From contig FJOG01000021.1 of assembly GCA_900073065.1 (NCBI GenBank), forward strand, positions 412,828 through 476,827: DNA of 64,000 nucleotides, read 5' to 3'. Under the pieces are notes generated by a model, which made no database searches, was not told the origin of the DNA, and was given only the letters and a program-made list of their open reading frames with translations. This stretch comes from Phialocephala subalpina (taxonomy: Eukaryota; Ascomycota; Leotiomycetes; Helotiales; Mollisiaceae). Shown here piece after piece: positions 44,913 through 56,800 of the stretch; position 1 is the first letter of the stretch, and each line of letters begins with the position of its first letter. Both the position numbers and the translations under genes were made by a program.

Positions 44913-46006
44913 TTTGGGTTCTGGTCGTTCTAGAATGGGCGAAAGTGTAGCTTGGGACTGAGGCTTCATTGGACAGGAGAGTGGGAGATTTAGGGTTGAA
45001 GAAATAAAGTTTTGAAGGGGGTTTCATCTTGTATGATTTGGTACATGAAAAGTTGCTCAGTAGTGAAATGACGCGCTGCTGCAACGATCTCTCCTTCTCC
45101 GCCATCCGAGCTGTGACTGTAGCGTGATGTGGTATACTTGAAGCCAAGCGTGATACGGCACAGCTGAAGAAGTCTGCTCTCAACCCACACTTTGACCATC
45201 AATCGATCCCACTGTTCGGGACTGGAGCTCGAGGACACATGTGGTGGGCTGGGATGAGGTGGCTGTCTTTTCGACGCCAAGTCGAGAGGGGGGGAGCGGT
45301 TTAGACCTCAATCAGACCATTTGACATTCTCAAAGCTAGCCCCGTGTCTCTGAGGTCGTTGCAACAGGGAATACAATCCTTTCTCGATAGTGGGGTCGCC
45401 ATAAGCAGTGGGACAACCTGCCGAATCAACCGAGAGAGGAGAATAAATGATTGGGTGTGCACGGTCTTGGGCTGCCGCGTTTTCAGGGGGAGAAGAGCTA
45501 GCAAATCTTGGATTGGGCAAACCTTAATGGAACGACCCTTTCTAAACACTTTGAAAGAATTTGAAGTGGCTGATACGAATATGGAATAGGCTGGCAGAGA
45601 AATGAAGAACGAAGATGCCGCGAAAAAGAGGAGATTTTCAAAGAAAAGTGTTCGAGAATGGGGTAGGCGAGTGAAGCCACACGGGAAATACCCAGTGCTC
45701 ATTATGGAAGAAAGCCGATAACATCGATTTCATTGAAATCGAAGAAATTCGAGAGAAGAATGACACCGGAAAGATGCTGCTATATTCGTTCAGAGAAATA
45801 GAGAGTCTGAGGATGTTGGACGCCGCATTCCTAACTGATTTTATGCCTCGAGCCACAAAAGATTGATCGTGATAGGGATCGGACCTTTGTAATTGCGAGC
45901 CTGAATTCTGCCATGAAGCTCACTGAAGCTTTCATTTCCACCCGTGCAGCAAAATGTAGCCCTGTTGTTGCCTGTTTTCGCGCGGAGGAACCAAAATAGC
46001 TGATCA

Positions 46007-46372
46007 TCACCAAGTCGCTCTCCGCTCTTCTCCTAGACATTTGTCGCGGAGACTAGACTCGACAGAGATCTCATCTTGTATGTTCGTGTCCATGATGCGA
46101 ACCTTTATCTTCTGCAGAACTGGGGTATGTCCAAGTCTTCTCCTCATATTTTCAAGCCGTGGCAACGGCTCGGTAGCTCGGTCCATTCTCAACCCAACTT
46201 CAATTCCATGTTCTGAAAATGTATCTGTAATAGAGGACGTCTCGTATGGTGTGAGGAACTGATGAGATGCACAGGTAGCTGCTCTGGTTTCTTGGAACGG
46301 CTTCGTCTTGTGTAGGTAGGTACGATGGGTCTTCGCAGGAATTTCGTTATAATGCAGTGCTTCGAGAAACAA
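46007..46372 (-). CDS. Weak candidate exon
   Basis: A 121-codon minus frame with mixed polar composition (FSEHGIEVGLRMDRATEPLP and following). Just upstream lies a possible intron, donor GTAAGTTT at about 46440 and acceptor CAG at about 46376, after a leader-like pyrimidine tract. No domain is recognised and no complete gene could be assembled, so it may be spurious or a relic. Confidence 0.2.
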   Translation of the reverse strand: MFLEALHYNEIPAKTHRTYLHKTKPFQETRAATCASHQFLTPYETSSITDTFSEHGIEVGLRMDRATEPLPRLENMRRRLGHTPVLQKIKVRIMDTNIQDEISVESSLRDKCLGEERRATW

Positions 46373-48301
46373 CCTGAATCACTTAAACACATCAGCGATG
46401 GCAGACTCCAAGGGGCTCGGAATAGCTAAACATAAAAGCGAAACTTACCATAGCAAGAGAAAGAAAGGTTGCGAAGTCCGCGAAAGGCGACGAGCGATGG
46501 AGCATTGGATTTGCGGGGTTGAAGGCTCTGGAAGGTCAATTCAGGGGTAACTTCTGCTCTTTCCAGCCTCACAACTCATCATTTGATCGAAGTCTTCCGA
46601 TATTGTTTGTGGTTCAAGCCTAGCGGATAGCTAGTTGTCCTTGGTTGACGACATTTGCAAGACTGAGCGTGAATTCAAGTCGTCTCGTCCGCTCCTGCTG
46701 GTGAGTATTCTCGATTGAACACCCATCAGCGATCGTGTCATCTAGACCTGCTCGAGGCAGACAAGGCCAAACGCCGTATCGCAGACTGCTGGAGAACGCG
46801 GCACTGCTATGGTGAACTGAAGGCGCCTCGAGCTTCGGTGTTTGATGATTATGGCATATCGCTGTTCTCGAAGGGGTGGAAAGGCTTCGAGGGTTACACG
46901 AGATCACATAAACATGCATTAGCCAATCAGCAACGTGAGAGCATTGTAACAACTCAACAGTGCTCATTTTCAGGCTGTAGAGCCTCGAATTATGGATAGA
47001 TTCAAATCTATTACCGATTCTTTCCTTTGATCTTTGCGTTAGCATTTGTCTTTTCGACGAGGTAGAATTTGCTTCTGGCTCCACTTCAACGCGTGTAAGG
47101 AGGCAAAGAGCGACAACGCAAACGCGACAACCGAGATACGAAGAAAGACTTCGCAGCCTACCAACTCAATTGAAGACAGTTTTCAACACAGAGCTGGGCC
47201 CAAGTAATGTGAGCCTGCAAGCTCGGTATGCAATGCCTCCGAATCATGTTCTCTATCCCTGGATCCCAGTATTGAGATACTTCTCGCAGCAGTACACTTA
47301 CTGACCGCGAGGCTCTATCGCTCCTGTCGACACTAGAATCAGTTCAACAAACTCCATCAACAATCGACCAACATGCTGGCAGCTCAATCAGCACACACAG
47401 AGGGTGGAAAGTCAGGTTGGAGCAACATACGGACAGAACGTAAAGAAGTCGAGCTGGAAAGGCAGGAGCATCCAAGCCAAGTGTACCGCGTTGTCGCGTC
47501 GCTCCTTCCTCGAACTCAAATCTCGCGTCAACAAGAAGGCAGACGCTGTTGAAGGAAGCAAAGCATTGTCGAGTCGCACCTTCCTGCGACTCTGCAAGCA
47601 ACATCAATCGAGTCCTGGAGTCTTCGAGTTTTCGAGTTTTCAAGTCCTCAAATCATCGGTCAGTCGCTGAGTCGCTCGTTCTTCAGAAAACAACTGATTG
47701 GCACATCACAGTTACACAGCATGGAACAGAATTGTATGCACAATGCCGCCTGAATTTGACTATCGCCTCACCACTTCACTCCATCCTCTCCCTCACTCGA
47801 TCATTACTGCGCCATAGCTCTCTCCTTCGAATACCTCCCCACACGCGAACACCCGACCACACTCTCCTCACTCCTCACTCCAACCCACAATTCGAACACA
47901 CTTGACCACCACGCGATACGACAACAACAAGTCAAATCAGCACACCCCAAGACAAAGCGCAAGAAACAATAAATGTGTATCCTTTCTTCCAGCCATCGAC
48001 GCAAGGAGATGGAGCAGCAAGAAAAGAACAAGGAAACCATACACTCCGCGATTAGCAGGAGCGACCCAACGCACACCTTCCCACACGTCTCCATACATGT
48101 CATGCCGCGAACTTTTAGCAACCAAAAAACAAATGAATATCCCATAATGTCCGTCATGCCTTTCGAGAAGTACCGTATCTCCGTCCCTATGCCATTTCCC
48201 AAATCCGAATAATTCTCCAGCCAGTTTCTTCGCAGTTGCAGATGCCGAAGTACCGAGCTCAAATAGGTATCTGTCCATGTCCCTGATGCGCCTTTTCCCT
48301 A

Positions 48302-48380
48302 CGCCCAATCCCATACCCAATCCCATACCCAATCCCATACCCAATCCCATACCCAACCCCATACCCAATCCCAATCCCTT
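48302..48380. repeat. 12-bp minisatellite (CCCAATCCCATA)n
   Basis: About six tandem copies with single changes, just 3' of the NDT80-family gene. Frames through it (GMGLGMGLG and similar) are artefacts of the repeat. Confidence 0.9.
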
Positions 48381-48500
48381 GTCCCCATTGAAAAGAAAAA
48401 AGATGCTTGTTGAAACGAAAGATGCTGAAGAGAAAGAACTCCTCTAGTTGAGTTAAGGATGCCGGGGCGAAGTTGAAAGTTGAAGATGAGAAGGAGGACA

Positions 48501-50851
48501 TCAAGTAATGTTCAACTCCTGCTGCATCAACGCCGTAGGAAAATACCCCTTACTCTCCCCCACTCCCTCCCAGCGACCACAATGCCTGCCAAAGCCCACA
48601 TCACTTCCCACTCCGCTCGTCAAACTCGGTAACACGTACCCACCATTCCCATACTCCGTCTTCACTTTTGACGTCGTATAAGCAGCCATACTAGGTAATT
48701 GCAAATACCTCTCTTCATGCCCCTCATATATCGCTCCAGGATAGTAAACGTAATCGGGAGAATCGATGATTCCCTTAGCTTCTTCAGCAGAGAGCGTGGG
48801 TTCCATTGGGATTTGGAGAGGAGCGATGTGTGAACGGTAATGATGTGAACGTGTGTCGTAGGAATTGGAGTACCCGGGACCAGGGAGCATTGAGGAAGAG
48901 CCAGACATCGACATATCGCCAGGAGTTCGAGACGCTCCTCCAGATGGCGTGTAGGAACCTCCTCCGCCCCCAGAGCCGCCAGGGCCGGAAGAGGTATTTG
49001 AACCTCGACGTTCGGATTGGTAGTGGCCTGGTGAACGACCGCGGACAACCATCGGAGCGGACATGCGAGAGGCGATTTTGACCCAGCGGTCAGAGTGGGA
49101 GCCGCCGATATCTACAAAAAGTTCTACCAACAAGTGGTAGTACTGTTGCGCTGCGCGCCGTTTGCCGTTGTTGGCGGTAGCATTTTTGAATTGGATGCGC
49201 TCGAATGTTGCTTCGACTGCTGGTTGACTGGGACTTTGGTTAAAACCTTGAGCGTCGTAAATAGAGGATCGTCCGTTGTCACCGTACATTCCATGAGAGG
49301 CAGCGGGACGCGGAGCGAGGGTGATGCGAGCTGGTTTCTCTTGGGGACCTTTGTCTCGCTTGGGGGTGTGTTGAACGAGTTCGATGGCTTTTCCATCTTT
49401 GCCGTCGACGACAGCTGCTATTGACATGGCGAAGCCGTGGACTTGTGGTCCGGCGCCACCGTGTTGTACGAGATACATGCTACCGGTTGGAATGGTAGGG
49501 GTGAGGGTGTAACTGCAGTTGAGAGAGAAGTAATTCCTCCGGTAGCATGTCCAGTCGTTGTCGGCCATGAAGAATCCCTTGTCGATTCTTCCAAATATCT
49601 CTGGCTTGATCATTTGGCCGTCTGAGGTTTGAAGGGAATAGATCACTTCTGTGGGGAAGAGAGGGGGACAAGCGCTCCCTCCCAAAGGGCCGTCCATATT
49701 TCCAATGGGACTTGTGAATCCGCTTGATGTTGGTGACAAGGGCACGCCTCTGACTGTACCAGAAAGGGATGGAGATCTGGTAAAGTGATCTGTGCGGCGT
49801 AAATGTGGTGTTGCACTCCCGTATATATCGCGAGCACTTATTGGAGAGGTTGGATGAGGTAAGGCTGGGGAACGGGACAATGATGCCAGCCCGGAGGAGG
49901 TCGTACTGTGCGGGTATGTCATTATTATCTGATCACAAAGGTTGTTGATGGTGTACTGAAGTCATAAAAGAAGACAAGGAGTACGTACTAGGAGCCTAGT
50001 CTCGGCTTGAGATCAGGCATAGAAGAGAATATCGAAGAGCTCGGAGAAAAGTATGAGCTGCCGCCGCTTGAGTATGTGGAACTGCTCAATGTCGGTTGGT
50101 ATAGATTTGTGTATGGAGAGAACGTCAACGTCGACGATTGGGAGGTATTCTGTACCGCAGAATCAATGGCGTATACAGGGGAGTTTGAAGTACCGGAGTC
50201 TGGACTAAATCTGGGCTATTAATCAGCCACAATGTGCATGACAGTAAGACAGCATTTAAGGTTCAAAGATATCCAGAGGCTAGGTAACATTCCATCGGTA
50301 TCGATGCCCAGTTGGACTGCATAGGTAGGACAGCCAACTCAATCTTGGGTGGCACAAGGAAGAGCGGGGAGTCCTCTTCTGATGCAGAAGCGGGATTGAA
50401 CGGTCAGACAGGGTGAGGCTTAAGCGGTGCAACGGCTTACAACCGCTGATATAGAGGCAGATTCGTGGCATTTCGTGAACATTCCGATATCTTGGACGGA
50501 GCTGTCTCCAGCACCACGATAAGAGGTCTGGGGGGTTGAAACAAGAACAGTGCAGGGTAACTCCGTAGGCGCGAGCATCCTAGGTGGCTGAGCGGCCACG
50601 AAAACAATAACCAATGAAAGGCAGACTCACCGAACATCATCTGAAGCAGGAAGTTGTGCGTACCGAAGCCCCATGTCAGAGGGCAGAGACAGCTGGTTGT
50701 ATTCCTGTCTTTGAGAGCTGTCAGGCTCTGTATCCGACCCGATAATACACGATGGCGAATGGCCAGAACACGCGGCTAGATCTTGGAGATTACCAGATTG
50801 CGAGGACATTAAAAGGTGAAGCGAGGAGGGTGTGAGAACTGTCGGTCCCAA
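48501..50851 (-). CDS. vib-1: NDT80/PhoG-family (VIB-1/XprG-like) transcription factor
   Basis: The large exon 48501-49955 alone encodes the NDT80 DNA-binding domain: PPLFPTEVIYSLQ, then KPEIFGRIDKGFFMADNDWT, CYRRNYFSLNCSY, VHGFAMSIAAVVDG, ERIQFKNATANNGKRRAAQQ and LVELFVDIGGSHSDRWVKIA, ending S-M-S-A-P-M-V-V-R-G-R-S-P-like. Upstream exons 50441-50579 and 50631-50851 fit by phase (introns 485 and 51 nt), giving 604 residues; this 5' part is less certain, and translation could begin at 49922. The C-terminal third is Gly/Ser/Tyr-rich and probably the activation region. The family binds DNA with an Ig-like p53-type fold; VIB-1 and XprG control extracellular proteases, starvation response and heterokaryon incompatibility. 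Nuclear. Symbol given by family, not proven orthology. Confidence 0.88.
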
Positions 50852-53800
50852 GGTTAGAATCGGCCATATTTGAAAAAGTCCGAAAGGTTATTGATGGAAC
50901 AAGTTCAGACGTGCGAGCGAAGGAGATTGCGAACAGCAAATAAGCAGGAGGTAAGGTAGGAGTCATTGAGAAGCGACAAGGTTGAACGAGCGCAGCAGCA
51001 AAGCCATCAGGATGTGGGAATTATCCTTGCAGGGGGCATGCTGTGTGCTTAATTGACAGGGCAGGTAAAGGTGGTACCAACTGGAGATCCCGTTTGACAG
51101 AGGATACAACTTGTAGTTCTCTGGTGACACCAATAGGCGTAGAGAAGACACTGCACCACGACCAATTCTGATGCTCGTACCGTAGAGTAGGAAAAAGAAA
51201 CAATTATTAACCAGACTGAGGAGTACTTAATACTGCAAGAGCACAGCCCGTCGACACTTCTGCCGGTGCTGGATCTGGGGAGCAAAAACCAACAAAGCCA
51301 GATGTTGAAATACATTTCGGAGAAGGCGATGCTTACCTTCAGTCATTTGCAACTCTGCCGCCTGCTCATTCGCTCGCGACTGCTTCTGTTCTCACGACTC
51401 TGGTCTCGTCTCGTCTCGTCTATCGCGGGGTTCAGGACAACCACTGCACTGCAACCGAAAGATCTCAACAGTGGTTGCGCGACGTGCCCAGGTCAGAGCA
51501 AGCGCGTTGTCGACGACCTAACCTGCCGGTGGAGGGGAATTAGGAGTAGAGTAGTACTGAAGTCCGAACTCAGTTTGACGCTCCCCGCACTCTAGGTGGT
51601 GGGGAGTGAGTGAGTGAGTGGTGTCGAGACGAAAGGAAGGGTAATAGTGGTCGAGGGTAATCGTGAGGGTCGCCCCGAATGCACTGACCAGGACAGTGCT
51701 GGGTATTGGCTGTGACGGCTGCGATAGATGAAATGGTGGCTGAACGAACACACCACGCCGCTTCTCTACTCCCGGAATAATATCCTGCGTGTATCTTTCG
51801 ATCAATCACGACTGCGAATGCGTGAAACGGCAATCAATCGGCGAATTACTTGCCCTGCGGTCCGATCTGGGGACCCTCGAAAGCGCGCAGCAGCAGGATA
51901 TATCAATAAGGTTATGGTGCCGTGTGGATGCGATGCGACCCGATGCACTGCGTTCGTTCCTACAGCCGCCAGCCTTTTCCTAAAGTTACTGAATCGCGCC
52001 TCTTGCTGCTCAACAAGACGAATCTGGTTGCTTGATTGAGGGGTTCGACGCTGTACTAGTGACGCGCCGTTGACAGGAACCGGAGGTGGGGGCCAAGGTT
52101 TAATGTGCCTGGGAGAGAGATATCCGTCGTTCAGCAGTACCGGTACTATTTCTGGTGCAGGGCGAGAGGAATGCCGGTGTGCAATTGGCTTGTCAGACAG
52201 CGACCGAGTTGCTGACGAAGGAAGACGAGAACAGCTGGATCGAATCTTGATCGTCGTCGAGAAAAGTTGGTAGACTTGATTTCCGGAGATGCGTCCGGTA
52301 TGGAAAGATGCCTCGATGCCAACTACAGAGACTTAACACAGTGGAGTCGAAGAGGCTGGTTCGAGTGCGATGGTGCAGCCAGAGAGAGGTCTGAGGGGTC
52401 TGGCGGGGGAAGAGGCCAAGGCGGGATCTCTGGGGACTGGCTGTGTCTGTCTGGGTTAACCCTGAGCCTATGCTGTTTCGCGAATGAGGAAGGTTGTGGC
52501 TGACCTTGTTGATACGGCTGGTCCAGAGTACCGGGTAATAGTCGCAGGCTGCCTCGATGAGAAGGGTAAATGCGTAAGGTCACTGCCAGGATCCTCAAGC
52601 TAATTCTCTGCAAACAATGCGAGATGCGGAGGAGCAAGTTCGCCTTGAGATATCCAGAAAGGAGCTGAGGGACGAGAGTGTTTGACAGGAAGAAAGATGC
52701 AAGTAAGCTCGATTGCTCACCCGACCGGTGACAGTTTTTTTCCCCGACTTCTGCTAAGGCGTCAAGGCCTGAAAATGTTCTTGAGCTGGAGAAAGGGTCT
52801 GTCTGTTTCTGACTGTGCTGCTATATTACGAGCTGAGACGGGCGTCCGAAGATATATGACTTTCGAAGTTATTGCCACTAACGCCGTCGATATCGACTTC
52901 AATGGTCTCAGAAAGAGTCTCCAGCACGTGGGAAAAGCTTCCTTCCAAATCTGGTACCTAGTCTGGTTTGTACACATCAGCTTGTCTGTATCTTTCACCC
53001 CCTCATCCCCTAAGTATCTCTGGCTTCGGCGACGTGATCTTCAGCGAGCGTGAGGAGATCCATCCCCGTGGATTTGGAGCTAATCTTACCTCCGACGGGA
53101 GCACCGAGAAGACTTTCACAAGGAGGCTCGAAAAAGTGACTGATCGACAGAAGCGTTGCGCAAGGCCCACGGAGAGAACAGTAGTTGGTTTCTTTAGGAG
53201 CTGGGACTAGGACTATGGCAGGATAGGATAGACTCGAGGCCAGTCGAGTATCTATCCAATTTTAAGGTTTGATTGAGAGCACGCAACACAGCATCAGATC
53301 TCTGTTGAACACTAATTATTCGAGGCGTTGGTTTGGTCCCCGGAACAACCAATTAGTGTGCGGCTGTTGAGAAAGGCAACGTCCCGTCGCTCACTTACGT
53401 GCATTTCGCCAGAGGAAAATCAACTAAAGACGTACTTTCTTGGAGAAGTTTCAGGGCAGGTACACGACGCTTGTTAGATGATGAACTTTCATTCGCTGAG
53501 GTGCTATCGAGATCATAGCCATGCCTGAGGGATCTCCATTCCCCAAGAAGTGATGTATCACTTTTGTCAGGTACACGTCCGGCAAGCACGCCCGAGAACT
53601 TAATGAGCCTCACCCCGAAACTCTATCGCATCAGCGGCGTACACAGCGTCCAGTTTATCCAGTGAGGAGATTCAAATCCAGACTCTTGCAGGAAAAGTGC
53701 ATGCCCACGAAAGCACGCCTAATCAGACGCCAATATGCGCGGATATTGTGGCCTTTCGTTCAGCTTCCTTGATTGACGAGTCAATTTACAATATTTCAGC

Positions 53801-56800
53801 TCTCAACGAGAGCATGGCAGTTGAGAACGCCACAAAGCTTGGAGGTAGATGTGATGCAGGCATGGGTGTATGGGAGGGCAACAATGCCGGCCAGTGAGAA
53901 CAGAGTGCCTTCCTAAGGGAGGATAGCCTACGGTTGCACTGCACGACGCCTTGCGCAGCTAGGCTAGTAGCTGGCGCACAATGGATTGTTTTCTTTCTGT
54001 GCTGCACTCTACACGGCGAGCTTGCTGCTTGCATGTCCAAAACTGAAGATAACGTAAGTCTTCTGCCTGTCAAGTTCTAGGAACTAAGAGAGCACCGGCC
54101 GTTCGTTTTCTCGTGGTCGAAGATAACTTCTCCAATAGGGGAGTCCGGCAGATACGCCTCACTAAATTTTCTACTATTGTTCCCGTTTGCACTAGAGATG
54201 GCAGTTGATACCCCACAACCCACATAGTCTAAAGCTCGGTGAACATCAGCGCGAGATCCGCTGTAATCGAGGCTGAGCTTCGATGCTTTAATGTCTCAGC
54301 CCAGTCCAGATGGCCCAATCTAATCCCGTGGTAATTATCGTGAGGAAGGATGAGAACCCATGATCACTTGCACCATTTCACGCCAAGAGGCTCACCTTCT
54401 GTTGACTCTCGATTCTCGATTGCCTTACCACACCGTTCATCGGTCTGTTGAGGAACGCCACCCATGCACAATGATATCAGGTGGTTGCTGTCGTTGAGAC
54501 ATGCTAGTATTTGACGCCTCAGACATTTGTTTCTAAGGAGAGAAAGGAACGCGTCGGGAGCGCGTATCATAGCCTAATGCAGGGTCTTTGGTGGTCATGT
54601 TGAGCTGATTGGAGAAGGGAGATCGTCAATGGTGTGAAGTGAGACCCCCGCACCCGTTTCTTCCAGCTTTCGAAGCCTTACTTCTCTGCTTTCTCTTCTG
54701 GTGTTTCTATCAAGCATTGCTGAAGAGACCGGAGTCTCAATCTTCAAGCGTTCATACCTCTGAAGAAACAATCTTAATCTCATTCCTGGGGATTCTTCAG
54801 CCAGTTTCTTCACCATCCAATGAAGGTTCTTGTTAGACGAGCAGCACCAGAGCCAGAACCTCAGGCAAAAAGATACTCATTCCGATCGAGAATCCCAGCC
54901 CCCCGCATCTCAATCCCTCGATCTCACTGATCCAACATGTTTCATCACGTAAACCCGGTCCGGGACTGGGGCTTAGCTCCCGTCGAGGAATAAATACACC
55001 ATATCTCTGAGTCCCAACATCTTCCCTCCGCCTACCTGCAGCCTCAAGAACGTGCAACGCCTATCCAAGTCTAGTTCACCGTACTCAAGCAGCCGATAAG
55101 TCATGCTCACATGTACATGCCGGCTTCTCCTGCACGAAGCCGAGACATTCGAAGGGCTCTGCCCGTCTGCGTCAGCTTCCACGTGAGATAACTGGCTGCT
55201 TATGCTTCTTATGGAATTGAGGACCAAGACTCTGGGACGAAACATTCCAAATTGAAGATCCAAGCCAAGAGGCAAAATATTTTCAGGTTATGAAGAAATC
55301 AAGATTTTATCCCTCTCGGACGGAAAGTTCCTATGCCGCCGGACCAAGAACCCGATTCCGCACTGCTAAATCGATCCAGACGTCCCCGAAAGTTAAAAAT
55401 ATGAAGTGGGCAGTAAGCAGCCAGGGCGTCTTCGCGTGGGTGTTGAGTTTAACAAGCGAGAGAAGCCGATTGCCTGCCGACTTTCTGTCTGAGGATGCCG
55501 AACCGTACGGTTCGGGTCGAGAAAGTCTGACCGTCCCGAATCTCAACTCAGCAGCATAGATTCCCCATTTGTGCTTGTGAGGACTAAGATTGTAAGATAA
55601 GCATCTAACAAATGAGGTTCGTGGGTGTTAATGAACACACGGCGATCAAACTCCATCGATATCGACGTCGTTCCCAGTCCCCGGTTCGCACTCGTAACAC
55701 AGCAGCGGCACGGTCTCGGCTTGCGATCTCATGTGATATATCAACACCACCAACATCTGTGCCCCCCTTCACCTGCAAGCCACCAAAAACAAAAAGGCAC
55801 CACGTGTAACACAATGCCTGCGCGGCTCCTAATCAACCCAATCAACCCTTCTGATCCCAGTTTGCATATGCATCCTTCCCGAGAAGGTCTCAACAAGTCT
55901 CTCTTGACCCTGGGAAAAACACAAAAAGGCGTATGCAGAGGATGAGCGGTGGAAGCGGATCAGTGACCCGAGTAACGCCTTTCTCTCTGGCTGCAGGAGT
56001 GTGGTATAATGTGGACGAGATACTTGATTTCAGATCGTAAACTCCCGAATCAACGGTTGTGTCGGACATGTCGACATGGTCAGGGATCGAGCAGGAGCAG
56101 CGCCACGATTTTATTGTGCATGCGCGTTTCCAAATTGGAAGATGGCGAAGGATGTCCGTATGCAAGACATCCCTTCCAACATTTGGGGAGGGCAAATGAA
56201 AAAAGGAAGGATGGATGGCTGGCTTGCTGACCTGTAGTCATCCAGGCATTTGAAGCCGGGGAGGAATTGGACCGTTTTTTTGAATCTTCCGACCTTCGCG
56301 CTCAGAATGGTACAGTACAGTAGAATGCGCGATACTTCGCCACAGCATGAATTCAGCCAATGCTCATAATTGGATAGAAACAAAAATGTTGGAACATCGC
56401 AAACCAGGTCAAAGAAGGCATTGCTGCCGAGAAGATATCGTGCATTGGTTGAGGGAAGTTCAGGGTACGTTACAACAAGCATCCCCTCGCGGCCTGTAAG
56501 CTACTGCACGCTCGAGCCTTTCCCGCCGGGATCAGCGCCGCCTTACCCGTTGTCGATAGGCTTGAACCCACTGACCACCCCTAAATTCACAGTGCACTGC
56601 TCACTCTTTGGCCCCAAAGCCACACCCGAATCTCACCAAAACCCAATCTCACTTGACGTGACTTGACAGTCAATCCCCAATATCAGGGCGAACCATTACT
56701 GCGAATGAACGAACTGTTCGGTACGATTTGTTCCTTGTATACATTACACGACAGCTCTCAAACCCTTTCTTGAAAAGCAGAGGGGCCATCTCCGGTCTCG

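Larger units (their letters stand above)
44913..48500. other. Mostly non-coding stretch
   Basis: About 3.6 kb of short frames on both strands. A minus frame at 46007-46372 (121 codons, below) is the only one of interest. Around 47470-47600 two diverged copies of a segment like TTGTCGNGTCGCNCCTTCCT appear about 80 bp apart. No domain or signal peptide was seen. Confidence 0.4.

Noticed and set aside
47400..47670. EGATRQ-containing repeated frame
   Set aside because: Only two diverged copies about 80 bp apart; frames on both strands are equally open and no gene structure is visible.
47937..48374. GMGLGMGLG-type protein on the minus strand
   Set aside because: The composition comes entirely from the 12-bp minisatellite and the frame has no other support.
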